DNA of 64,000 nucleotides from CBCYMI01 sp965183855 (GTDB lineage: Bacteria > Pseudomonadota > Alphaproteobacteria > Caulobacterales > Maricaulaceae). Location of the stretch: contig CBCYMI010000010.1 in NCBI GenBank assembly GCA_965183855.1, positions 62,001 to 126,000 of the forward strand, in the 5' to 3' direction. How positions within the stretch are numbered: the first letter of the stretch is position 1; the number at the start of each line of letters is the position of its first letter. The notes under the pieces were generated by a model. The model ran no database searches and was not told where the DNA came from. It saw nothing but the letters and a program-made list of their open reading frames with translations. The translations under genes and the position numbers were made by a program. Positions 21,498-30,219 of the stretch are shown here, piece after piece.

Positions 21498-22538
21498 ATG
21501 TTAAGAAAGATGATGTTATGTTTGGTATTGAACAGTTTTTTGCTCATGAGCTCTGTTCAGTCTTTTTCTAATTCCATTTCTTCTGATAACATAAATTCCC
21601 TTCAAAAAATCAAACATAGAGGCTATTTGAAATGCGGAATTGGAAAATCCATTTATGGATTTTCTATCAGACAGAAAAAGGGCAAATGGAAGGGATTTGA
21701 TATTGATTGGTGTAGGGCTTTTGCCGCAGCTATTTTTAAAAATCCAGATCAAGTTAAATTTATACCTGTAACGACCTCAAACAGATTTGACAGGCTAATA
21801 AAGGGAGATATTGATATTTTAATGCGATCAACATCATGGACGTTTTCCAGAGATGTTGATCTTCCATTGGAATTTCCCGTTGTGATTTATTATGATAGTC
21901 AAGGTGTGATGACTCGAAGATCTCTGGATATTTCCGCTATTCAGGAATTGCATAATGCTCGTATTTGTGTTGCCAAAAATTCGACAGGACAAAAGAATTT
22001 ACAGGATTATGCAAAAGAGCATCAGATTAATTTTGAGATTGTTGTTTTTAAAAGTGCAGAACAGGCAAGAAATGCTTATGAAGCGATGAAGTGTGATGCG
22101 TATTCAGATGATTTATCGGCTTTAGCTGTTTCTCAATCCAATTTAAACAAACCAGGAGAGCATATGATTCTTTCCGATGCAATTTCAAAAGAATGGTTTA
22201 GCCCAGTAATTCAGGAAGGAGCAGACAGACTTGCAGATCTTGTTCGATGGACAGTTTATGCTTTGATTAATGCAGAGGAATATGCGATTACCAGACAAAA
22301 TATAGATGAATTAAGAGATTTTGGTTCCCAAAGGGTAAAACGGATTTTAGGCAGTGATCAAGGGTTTTCAGATGGGTTTGAAAATCCAAATTATGCGTAT
22401 CATGCAATTAAAGCTGTTGGAAATTATGGTGAAATTTTTGAACGAAATTTGGGATTAAAGTCAAAATATAAAATTGAACGAGGCTTGAATAAATTATGGA
22501 CAGATAGAGGTCAGATTTACGCACCCCCCATTCGCTGA
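21498..22538 (+). CDS. Amino-acid ABC transporter substrate-binding protein (AapJ-like)
   Basis: Periplasmic receptor for general L-amino-acid uptake. A signal peptide covers residues 1-25 (MLCLVLNSFLLMSSVQSFS). The mature protein begins LQKIKHRGYLKCGIG and has GFDIDWCRAFAAAIF, RFDRLIKGDIDILMRSTSWT and YSDDLSALAVS, typical of the AapJ/BztA branch, and ends in RGQIYAPPIR. 346 residues is normal. No permease or ATPase gene lies nearby, so partners must be elsewhere. The stop is TGA, showing that TGA is a working stop codon here. Intact. Confidence 0.88.
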   Translation: MLRKMMLCLVLNSFLLMSSVQSFSNSISSDNINSLQKIKHRGYLKCGIGKSIYGFSIRQKKGKWKGFDIDWCRAFAAAIFKNPDQVKFIPVTTSNRFDRLIKGDIDILMRSTSWTFSRDVDLPLEFPVVIYYDSQGVMTRRSLDISAIQELHNARICVAKNSTGQKNLQDYAKEHQINFEIVVFKSAEQARNAYEAMKCDAYSDDLSALAVSQSNLNKPGEHMILSDAISKEWFSPVIQEGADRLADLVRWTVYALINAEEYAITRQNIDELRDFGSQRVKRILGSDQGFSDGFENPNYAYHAIKAVGNYGEIFERNLGLKSKYKIERGLNKLWTDRGQIYAPPIR

Positions 22539-22657
22539 TTTGGTTTTAAATCTTAGTCTGGAATCATATCTCTGAAATGAGAGCATAAGATAGGTTTGAG
22601 TCTGGATCTAATTCATGTTAGATAGAGTTTTTATCGTTTGAACATAAAGGGTTTCAT

Positions 22658-23524
22658 GTGTCCGAATTAAATCAGGAAGTTATTCTTAAAACCATAAACG
22701 GGAAGGCTTTACGGATTGCCAACCATTTAAAATTATCTATTATTGCAGGACCTTGCGCACTGGAATCTAGAGATCATGCTCTGAAAATGGCAGAAGCGTT
22801 AAAACGAATCTCGGAAGATTTAAAGGTTAATTTGATTTATAAAACCTCTTTTGATAAAGCAAATAGAACGAGTATTTCAAGCCAGAGAGGGGTTGGTCTT
22901 GAGCAAGCTTTACCAATTTTTCAGGAAATCAGAGAACAATTTCAACTTCCTGTTTTAACAGATGTGCATCATGAAAGGCAGTGTCCGATCTTAAAAGAAG
23001 TGGTTGATGTTTTGCAAATTCCAGCATTCTTATGTCGGCAAACGGATTTATTAAAAGCAGCAGCTGAGACCCAATGCGTTATTAATGTTAAAAAAGGACA
23101 ATTTCTTGCGCCTTGGGATATGAAAAATGTGATTGCAAAAATTACGGGATTTGGCAATCCAAATGTTTTTGCTTGTGAACGAGGAGTTAGTTTTGGATAT
23201 AATACTCTGGTTTCTGATATGCGTTCTTTGACCCTTCTCGCGCAGACAGGCGCGCCTGTGATTTTTGATGCAACGCATTCCGTGCAACAGCCTGGAGGGC
23301 TAGGAAATAAAAGCGGTGGACAACGCCAATTTGTTGAACCTCTTGCAAGGGCGGCGTGTGCCATTGGCGTTGCAGGCGTGTTTATTGAAACCCATCATCA
23401 TCCTGAGGAAGCATTTTCAGATGGTCCGAATATGGTGCCATTAGATCAATTCAGCGCTTTGGTTAAAACCCTATTGATCTATGATGAGATTGCCAAATCT
23501 ACGCCTTATCTGGAAATTGAATAG
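22658..23524 (+). CDS. kdsA: 3-deoxy-8-phosphooctulonate synthase (KDO-8-P synthase)
   Basis: Condenses arabinose-5-phosphate with phosphoenolpyruvate in lipopolysaccharide KDO synthesis, in the cytoplasm. The 288-residue frame shows IIAGPCALESRDHALKMAE at the start of the barrel, YKTSFDKANRTS, the LTDVHHERQ region, NVKKGQFLAPWDMKNVI, VFDATHSVQQPG-like VIFDATHSVQQPGG and ETHHHPEEAFSDGPNM. The start is GTG at 22658. Presence of kdsA implies a KDO-containing outer membrane. Intact and typical in length. Confidence 0.95.
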   Translation: MSELNQEVILKTINGKALRIANHLKLSIIAGPCALESRDHALKMAEALKRISEDLKVNLIYKTSFDKANRTSISSQRGVGLEQALPIFQEIREQFQLPVLTDVHHERQCPILKEVVDVLQIPAFLCRQTDLLKAAAETQCVINVKKGQFLAPWDMKNVIAKITGFGNPNVFACERGVSFGYNTLVSDMRSLTLLAQTGAPVIFDATHSVQQPGGLGNKSGGQRQFVEPLARAACAIGVAGVFIETHHHPEEAFSDGPNMVPLDQFSALVKTLLIYDEIAKSTPYLEIE

Positions 23525-23824
23525 AAATTAAAACCGATCATTGCCTTGTATTGGGATAAACAGGAATGGACCCCCCTTCTGTTTGTATTATAAAAAAGAG
23601 GTGATTTTTTTAAAAATAAGCGTTTAAATAGACCAGATGAACATTAAGGATATTAAGCGAACTAATTTCTTGTTGAAAGAGGTATAAAAAAGCCTGATTC
23701 CAGATCAATCCTATTTCTAGCATGATTTAGGAAAATCTGGGTTAAAATCTTCTTAATAAAATCACAGATTTATTTTCAATAATCGATGCTAACAAATTAT
23801 GGATAACGTTTTGATTGGTTATGG

Positions 23825-25066
23825 TTAGCTGTTTTCAGCTTGCCAGCTTTTAATTCTTGTTTTGAGATTTTCTGTAATATCTTTGTAGAAAAGATTATAG
23901 GGCTTGGTTTTTAATCGATGACCAAAACTTCTTTTTTGTTTTAGCCTTGAGGAAATAGGGCTGGATGTATATAAGATCCCGTTTCTGCATTGTGCGCTGA
24001 CCTGATTTGCCAAAATCGCAGGCGTTTCATTAAATTCAAGATTGCTGGCAGCAACACCTCCTTTATGTAAATGAGCTGGAGCGTGCATTGTATTTTGAGA
24101 CCATAAAAGCGGGTTTATACATAATAATGTATGATTTTTCGTGGTAAAATAAATATCAGAACCATTCCAGATTTTAGAGCGTGTTTTATATCGTTTAATA
24201 TTTTTTGTATCTTGTTCTGTAAAACTATTCCAGCTGATAATACAATGAATATCTTCTTTAGATTCACAGGCTTTTAGAGAGGAGAGCGCTTGATTAAACA
24301 GATCAATAGGAACAGGGTAATCGATAATATAGGCTGCAATCATTCTATTTACAAAGGATTTAGAATGCTGATAATGATGTAAAAGAGTAATTAAATGAAA
24401 CCCTCCTTGTTCATATCCCACCAAAATAAACGGTTTTTCAGGATCGATTTTCTCCAGGAATGCCAAAAAGGCACGTTCAATATCCAAAAATGCAGTTTTT
24501 CTAGCTCTTAGGGCATCCTCACGATTGGTCAAAAAAGAATATAATGAAGATTGTCGATAATAAGGGACGTAAATTTCTGTATCTTCTTTGAATAAATATG
24601 CATAATTGGGCAAATAAATATTATGAACCTTACGTTGGTTTTTAGGATCATGAAGATTGGCATTCCACCCATGTTTTCCTTCAAAAAAAGTTGGTAGGAT
24701 AATAAAGCTGGCAGGTTGTTGCAAAATGTCTGATTTCTCTGATGAGGGTATCGCTATTGAAGTTGATCGTTTTTTGGAGGTTTGTCCATATTTTGCCCAG
24801 CCCGTTGCGTATTGATAATTAATTTCAGGAGGAAGTGTATAGGTTTGATAGGGAATGCCTGGATCAAGCCAGCTTTGATAGATTTTTTCTTCAAAAAATA
24901 ATAGAAAAAAAATAAGAAAAACAATGATTAATACACTAATTCCTCCCCAATAGAGAAATTTTTTTTTCTTATCCTGTGTATAATATGGCTTTTTTCTCAT
25001 AAAATGCATGCCAGATTTGCTCAAATATAATAGGTTTGATAAATGATAACACTTTTCTTTTATCAT
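23825..25066 (-). CDS. DUF3089 (alpha/beta-hydrolase-like) membrane-anchored protein
   Basis: 413 residues with one N-terminal membrane segment at about 39-58 (LYWGGISVLIIVFLIFFLLF) and a large periplasmic domain. The DUF3089 pattern is visible: ASFIILPTFFEGKHGWNAN, LPNYAYLFKEDTEIYVPYYR, the RKTAFLDIERAFLAFLEK helix and FILVGYEQGGFHLITLLHHY. At the nucleophile elbow, where hydrolases have GXSXG, this protein has GYEQG with Glu in place of Ser, so classical serine-hydrolase activity is doubtful. It diverges from the DUF502 gene. Start could also be the ATG at 25009 or 25000. Intact. Confidence 0.75.
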   Translation of the reverse strand: MIKEKCYHLSNLLYLSKSGMHFMRKKPYYTQDKKKKFLYWGGISVLIIVFLIFFLLFFEEKIYQSWLDPGIPYQTYTLPPEINYQYATGWAKYGQTSKKRSTSIAIPSSEKSDILQQPASFIILPTFFEGKHGWNANLHDPKNQRKVHNIYLPNYAYLFKEDTEIYVPYYRQSSLYSFLTNREDALRARKTAFLDIERAFLAFLEKIDPEKPFILVGYEQGGFHLITLLHHYQHSKSFVNRMIAAYIIDYPVPIDLFNQALSSLKACESKEDIHCIISWNSFTEQDTKNIKRYKTRSKIWNGSDIYFTTKNHTLLCINPLLWSQNTMHAPAHLHKGGVAASNLEFNETPAILANQVSAQCRNGILYTSSPISSRLKQKRSFGHRLKTKPYNLFYKDITENLKTRIKSWQAENS

Positions 25067-25127
25067 GCGTTAATGATAAGGATATAAAGATCATAGTATA
25101 CTGTATTGTAAAAAAAGGAAACCTATA

Positions 25128-25817
25128 ATGGAGCTCAAAAAAAAGAGTCATCGAAAAAATTTGTTTTTATGGCTACGGCGTAATTTTTTGACAGGAGTTG
25201 CGGTCGCTGTTCCAATTACAGTAACGGCATGGTTGGTAATTAGCCTGATTTCTTTTGTTGATGAGCGCGTTAAACCTCTTATTCCCAAACAATATAACCC
25301 AGAAACCTATCTTCCATTTGCAATTCCAGGGCTGGGTGTGATTATTAGTGTGCTTGCCCTTATTTTTTTGGGCGCTCTTGCGGCAAATTTTTTTGGAAGA
25401 GCAATCCTAAATTTAGGAGAACGAATTGTTGACCGTTTGCCTTTAATCAGAACGGTTTATCGAACAGTTAAGCAAATTGTTGAAACGATTGCTTCCCAAC
25501 AAGAAAAATCATTTAGTGAAGTTTGTCTTCTTGAATATCCCAGAAAAGGATTATTCGTGGTTGCTTTTATTACAGCGGAAGTAAAAGGAGAATTAAAAAA
25601 ACATATAGGAGAGGGCTATGTTGGTGTGTTTATTCCAACAACTCCAAACCCAACTTCCGGTTTCTTGCTTTATGAAAAAAGAGAAAACCTAAAGATTTTG
25701 GATATTAGTGTAGAAGCGGGTGCAAAATTAATTATTTCAGCAGGTCTGATTTCTCCAGAAGAAGCACAGGCACAAATCGAAAAAGAAAAGAAAATCTCAA
25801 AAACATTACATAAATAA
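25128..25817 (+). CDS. DUF502 family membrane protein
   Basis: 229 residues, function unknown. Two membrane segments at about 20-42 (FLTGVAVAVPITVTAWLVIS) and 64-86 (GLGVIISVLALIFLGALAAN) flank the PFAIPG loop; then GERIVDRLPLIRTVYRTVKQ, the family signature, and a cytoplasmic domain with GYVGVFIPTTPNPTSGFLLY. Alphaproteobacterial DUF502 genes commonly lie near recG/mfd, as here. Intact. Confidence 0.88.
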   Translation: MELKKKSHRKNLFLWLRRNFLTGVAVAVPITVTAWLVISLISFVDERVKPLIPKQYNPETYLPFAIPGLGVIISVLALIFLGALAANFFGRAILNLGERIVDRLPLIRTVYRTVKQIVETIASQQEKSFSEVCLLEYPRKGLFVVAFITAEVKGELKKHIGEGYVGVFIPTTPNPTSGFLLYEKRENLKILDISVEAGAKLIISAGLISPEEAQAQIEKEKKISKTLHK

Positions 25818-25910
25818 ACCGAATGATTAGCTAAGAGAGTTTGTCTTGATGGGAAAATATCTAAAATTGACGTTGAAGCATTAAGGCAATGTGTTTTTTT
25901 GGAAGAAAAT

Positions 25911-25941
25911 AATCTGATTGCTTAACAAAAGCAATCAGATT
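25911..25941 (-). terminator. Strong 13-bp hairpin, possible minus-strand terminator
   Basis: AATCTGATTGCTT and its exact complement flank a 5-base loop. On the minus strand the hairpin is followed by ATTTTCTT, a weak T tract, so it may end transcription from the right; the nearest upstream minus-strand gene is recG, 1.06 kb away. On the plus strand it is followed by A rather than T. Confidence 0.4.
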
Positions 25942-26099
25942 AAAAAAACCATTGGAATACAGATCTTAAAACCAATATTTTTTCAACCTCTGTTATTTTC
26001 TAAAAAAAAAGAATTAAGGTATGTTTTAATCGAGCAAGCAAAGCATTTAAATTTAGATAAAGCGTTTGGAGCTATTTCATTTCATGAATTAATATCTTG

Positions 26100-26385
26100 T
26101 TTGCCCTATTTTTTAGGTGTTTGGCTCTTGTTTTATTGGGGTTAATTGTGTGTTTTGTTTTAGGGAGGGTAAACTGCTGGGCGGATTCTTTTAAAAATAC
26201 TCCGAAAGGCTCTTTGGCTACATGCTTTTATAAAATTAGATATGAATTGGCTCTCTTTAAAAAACACTCTGAAAGGCTTTTTAGCTAGATTCTTAAATTT
26301 TGCGCTTTTAGCGTTTACTCTGCTTTCAAAAATGCTCAATTGCGTTATTGTGATGATGTTTTTTGCAAACAGTTTTGAAGAATGA
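26100..26385 (+). repeat. Decayed dispersed repeat, copy 1, with a 47-residue hydrophobic frame
   Basis: This stretch is recognisably similar, in inverse orientation, to 61700-61925: shared blocks include TTGTTTTATTGGGGT, an AAxACxCxxxAAGxCTxTTT block, a block encoding LISK/LLSK then NCV, and CTGTTTGCAAAA. Within it, ATG 26244-26387 encodes an intact 47-residue peptide (start MNWLSLKNTLKGFLA, end MMFFANSFEE) with a hydrophobic core. Just upstream, 26178-26237 encodes a similar KNTPKGSLA segment, as if the unit were partly duplicated. Origin unknown; it could be a mobile palindromic-type element or remnants of a small membrane-protein family. Confidence 0.5.
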
Positions 26386-26492
26386 AGGCAAGAAATGCTT
26401 AAAACCGCTTATTATATCCAACGCAGAACCTACACCAAATAATCTGTATAAATAGAGGATTTAACTCCCTTTGTGTTCAAGAAGGGGGATGA

Positions 26493-26930
26493 ATGTCTGA
26501 CCAGAACGCATCCCATGGATATTCTTCATATATACGCTATTATCTGTGCTTTAGCAAACCAAATCCACCCTTGGCTTTTCCAGTATTGAGCAATATCATA
26601 TCTTGTATCCGCGCTTTAGTAAATCAAAACGATTCATTTACCTGTTATGCCTGTCGCATGTTTTCTATGCCAAGCTTTGGGAACATCGTAAAAACACTGC
26701 TTGTCAATTTTTTAATCTCACCCCTTAAAAGCTTTATGGGATGTCTGCTTTATTTGAACGGCAATCTTTTCGCAAAATCAATGACAGGAATGAGGTGGAT
26801 AGCTTGCCGATTTATATCAACCCGTTCGATCGCATAATATTCGGTCGCGTAATGTGTTGTCATACCCGAAACAATAAATGTTTCTATCAGTTTCGTTTTG
26901 CTTATTAATGAAGCTTTTCTCATATTATTT
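26493..26930 (-). other. Coding-like remnant, not assigned
   Basis: This block is less AT-rich than its surroundings. The minus strand reads from an ATG near 26922 for about 57 residues (MRKASLISKTKLIETF, then GMTTHYATEYYAIERVDINR) before a stop, and shorter segments such as KLTSSVFTMFPKLGIENMRQ follow in changing frames. The plus-strand 114-residue frame looks less protein-like. Two imperfect direct repeats containing GCTTTAG occur near 26547 and 26611. I recognise no family; it may be a horizontally acquired gene remnant. Confidence 0.3.
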
Positions 26931-27001
26931 CAGATCATAAATCTCGGTTATTTGGGACTGCCTCTTATCGTTTTTCTAATTAATTTTCGAATTTGTCTTG
27001 T

Positions 27002-29125
27002 TTAGGCTGTATTTAATCTTCTAAAACTGCTATTTCTGTCAAATAAATATAGTAATAATCGCGCAGCAATTCCTCTTTCAGATTCTAAAAGAGGATCTTT
27101 GTGAATTAGTAATTTAGCATCCTGGATAGCTGGATTTAACAAGTCAATATCCTCTTTTAGGCGAGCGATTTTATATTCTGGAAGTCCGCTTTGTTTTACG
27201 CCAATTAAATCACCTGATCCTCTTAGAAAAAGATCTTTTTCTGCAATTAAAAACCCATCTTCTGTCGATCTTAAAATCGTTAATCTTTCTCTTGCTGTAG
27301 AACTCAGCGGAGGTTTATACAAGAGTAAACAGCTTGATTGTTTTGTTCCACGCCCCACTCTTCCTCTTAATTGATGTAATTGGCTAAGACCAAAGCGTTC
27401 TGCTTGTTCTATAATCATGATATTTGCATCGGGTATATTAATGCCAACTTCTATAATTGTTGTTGCTACAAGCAATTGAATTATACCTTTTTGAAAGGAG
27501 TCTATAATCTGACCTTTTTCAGCTCCATTCATTTTACCATGTAACAAACCAATGCGTTCTTCCCCAAAAAATCCTTTTAAAATCCTGGCTCTTTCTTCAG
27601 CTGCAATTAGATCTATTTTTTCTGTTTCTTCGAGTGCGGGACAAACCCAATAAATTCGATCTTTTCGATTTAAAGCATTCTTGAGTGCAAAAAGGATGGA
27701 ATCGAGCTTGTCGACAGAAAATATTTTTGTTTGAATGGGAAGGCGTCCACCTGGTTTTTCATCCAGCCTTGAAAGATCGAGATCTCCATATGTGCTCAGC
27801 GCAAGTGTTCTTGGAATAGGCGTTGCTGTCATAACCAGCAAATCTGGATAGAGTCCTTTTTGAGTAAGGGTTTGACGATGTGAAACACCAAACCGATGTT
27901 GTTCATCAATAATCACCAGACCTAGATTTTTAAATGTAATTTGATCTTGAAACAAGGTGTGTGTGCCACATAAAATATCTATCTCACCTGTTTTAAGAGC
28001 GTGTTCTATTTGTCTTTTTTTTTGTGTTTTTGTTGTTCTGGTCAGACATTCAATCCTGATTTTTGTTTGTTTAAAAAGTGTATTTAATGTTTTAGATAAT
28101 TGTCGTGCCAGGATTTCTGTTGGAGCCATAAGGGCAGTTTGAACACCACAATCACAAGCTTGTGCTGAGCTGAGAGCTGCAATAAAGGTTTTTCCAGAGC
28201 CGACATCTCCTTGTAATAATCTGGACATGCAACCAGGGCTTGCCATATCTTCAGAAATTTCTTGAAAAACTTTTTTTTGTGCGTTTGTCGGCTCAAATCC
28301 AGCATTTTGAATGATTTTTTGTGTCAAATTCTGTTTGTTAATCAATGCATAGCCTTTGATTTGTTTCCGTCCTTGTCGTGTCAGGGCAAGGGCAAGCTGG
28401 TGTGCAAATAATTCATCATAGGCAAGTCTTTTTCTGGCATGCTCTTTGGCTTTAATATCTTGCTCTGATGTTGGGTGATGCAATTGATATAAGGCTTGGT
28501 TCCAGGATGGAAATTTATTTTTCTCCAGCCAGTTTGGATCTTGCCATTCTGGTAAAACAGGCATGGCCTCTGTGAGGCTGAGGATGATTTTTCTTAAATA
28601 TTTTTGTGTTAATCCTGCAATTAGAGGGTATTTTGGTTCATAAGGATTTATGGAATATTCCTCATTTATAGAAAAAATATAATCAGGATGTGTAATCTGA
28701 ATCATATCTTTATAATATTTAATCTGACCAGAAATAATATATTCTGAGCCAGTCATAAGTTTTTTTTGTAGATAATCTGCTTTGAGATTAAAAAAAATCA
28801 GATAAAAGACAATTCCGTTGGTTTCCATGGTAATTCGATAGGGCTGTCTTTTTTGCCTTGGAGGGAAATGTTCCAAAACACAGGCTTTAATCACACCTGT
28901 TTCTCCATTTTCAATTTCTGTTATATGATGATAAAATTTTCTGTTAATATAACCTGTAGGAAGTAAAAACAAGAGATGTTTTGTATGAGGTCCTGCGAGT
29001 TTTTTCAATAATTCCGCTTTTTTGGGACCAATATCAGATAAATGTTTCAAATCATGAAAAAACCAGTCCAGCTGTGCAGGACGAATATGAGTATTAAGAC
29101 TTGAAACAGGCATGAAGCAACTCAT
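27002..29125 (-). CDS. recG: ATP-dependent DNA helicase RecG
   Basis: Reverses stalled replication forks and processes recombination intermediates. 707 residues: N-terminal wedge domain with LSDIGPKKAELLKKLAG and the OB-like GETGVIKACVLEHFPPRQ, then helicase motifs MSRLLQGDVGSGKTFIAALS (Walker A), GLVIIDEQHRFGVSHR (DEQH box), MTATPIPRTLALSTYGDLD, ATTIIEVGINIPDANIMIIE and GRVGRGTKQSSCLLLY. Length is normal and the frame undamaged over 2.1 kb. Divergent from sdhE-mfd. Confidence 0.96.
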   Translation of the reverse strand: MSCFMPVSSLNTHIRPAQLDWFFHDLKHLSDIGPKKAELLKKLAGPHTKHLLFLLPTGYINRKFYHHITEIENGETGVIKACVLEHFPPRQKRQPYRITMETNGIVFYLIFFNLKADYLQKKLMTGSEYIISGQIKYYKDMIQITHPDYIFSINEEYSINPYEPKYPLIAGLTQKYLRKIILSLTEAMPVLPEWQDPNWLEKNKFPSWNQALYQLHHPTSEQDIKAKEHARKRLAYDELFAHQLALALTRQGRKQIKGYALINKQNLTQKIIQNAGFEPTNAQKKVFQEISEDMASPGCMSRLLQGDVGSGKTFIAALSSAQACDCGVQTALMAPTEILARQLSKTLNTLFKQTKIRIECLTRTTKTQKKRQIEHALKTGEIDILCGTHTLFQDQITFKNLGLVIIDEQHRFGVSHRQTLTQKGLYPDLLVMTATPIPRTLALSTYGDLDLSRLDEKPGGRLPIQTKIFSVDKLDSILFALKNALNRKDRIYWVCPALEETEKIDLIAAEERARILKGFFGEERIGLLHGKMNGAEKGQIIDSFQKGIIQLLVATTIIEVGINIPDANIMIIEQAERFGLSQLHQLRGRVGRGTKQSSCLLLYKPPLSSTARERLTILRSTEDGFLIAEKDLFLRGSGDLIGVKQSGLPEYKIARLKEDIDLLNPAIQDAKLLIHKDPLLESERGIAARLLLYLFDRNSSFRRLNTA

Positions 29126-29443
29126 TAAATTAAATGTATTTTAAAAAACAAATCCTTGAAACTGGAAGGTGAATGCAAATTATTCTCTTTCCAAATCACC
29201 ATAAAAAAAGAATATTTATCATACAAAACCCTTGGCTTCTGGTCAATACAGGGGAAAAAAGAGAAGGTTAAACTCAAGAAAAATCCATAATCTTTAAACA
29301 ATTAAACGCTAAGAATTTAACGATTTGAATCTTTATTTTTTGAAACCGAATGTATAAGCTTTAAATCTTTTAAAGAATAATCTCTTTTAGGATATTCATT
29401 TTATGGGTAAACCAGTATTTTTAGATAAAAAATGGAGTTTAGT
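29126..29443. other. Divergent intergenic stretch between recG and sdhE
   Basis: About 318 bases; promoters for both genes should lie here. No consensus pair stands out. Confidence 0.4.
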
Positions 29444-29716
29444 ATGGATGCAGAGCGTAAAAAATTACTCTATAAGGCTCAATATCGTGGCTTTAAAGAG
29501 GCAGATCTTGTTTTAGGCTTGTTTGTTAGGAAATATATCCAAACCTTTTTAAAGGAAGAAGTAATAAGCTTGCTTGAATTGCTTGAATTGCCAGATCCTG
29601 TTTTATATGACTGGATTATTCAAAAAAAACCTCCTAAACAGGTTCTTGAATTTACGATATTGGAAAAAATCAGAGCCTTTAATGTTTCTAAATATATATC
29701 AAAAACATCCACCTAG
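29444..29716 (+). CDS. sdhE: FAD assembly factor SdhE (DUF339)
   Basis: Small cytoplasmic protein that promotes covalent FAD attachment to succinate dehydrogenase. The signature YRGFKEADLVLGLFV contains the RG-x-x-E motif, followed by the helical LLELLELPDPVLYDWIIQKK typical of the family. The ATG at 29444 has GGAG six bases upstream and is preferred over the in-frame ATG at 29432. About 90 residues; the last ten (after ILEKIRAF) may be out of the ancestral frame. Position between recG and mfd is the usual alphaproteobacterial order. Confidence 0.85.
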   Translation: MDAERKKLLYKAQYRGFKEADLVLGLFVRKYIQTFLKEEVISLLELLELPDPVLYDWIIQKKPPKQVLEFTILEKIRAFNVSKYISKTST

Positions 29717-30219
29717 TTTGAAGGCGTTAAAAGAGAATTTACAAACTGGATTGATTTGATTAAATAAAATGTTTTAAACAGGATTAGTGAATTTAAAATC
29801 AACCCTGATTTTGATAGAAAGACAGAGTTAATAAAACAGAAGTTTTCTTAAAATAAAGTGTATATCGGAACCATACCCCAAAAATAAAGAGATCATAAGC
29901 TAAGGAGCGGATAAATCCAATTTTTTGAAAAAGAAATTGATTGAAAAACACTTTAATAAAGAGAAGGATTGATTTAGGGTTTAAAAGAAATATCCATAAA
30001 ATCAGCCTTTTAAAAAAGAAAAATGGGATCTGTTTTTTAAATCTACTTCTTAAATTTGCTCCTTAAAACAGGTGTTTCACAGAGTGAACGCCTTAAAAAA
30101 AAGAAGAGTTTGTAAATTCGAGGCTTGAAAAGAGAATGTATAGATTTAAAACAGAAATTATTGTTAAAATACAATATTTAAACCTAGATTATTGATGTTA
30201 AAAAAGGATTTGGTTCTTT
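29717..30219. other. Intergenic stretch, nothing recognised
   Basis: 503 A-rich bases between sdhE and mfd, genes that usually lie closer. I see no remnant frame, tRNA or strong hairpin. Confidence 0.5.

Noticed and set aside
22969..23364. Minus-strand ORFs inside kdsA
   Set aside because: Shadow frames of an intact, conserved gene.
26100..26385. Insertion sequence
   Set aside because: No transposase motif, terminal inverted repeats or target duplications could be identified; described only as a dispersed repeat.
26493..26837. 114-residue plus-strand ORF as a real gene
   Set aside because: Amino-acid pattern is not protein-like and the opposite strand reads better; left as an unassigned remnant.
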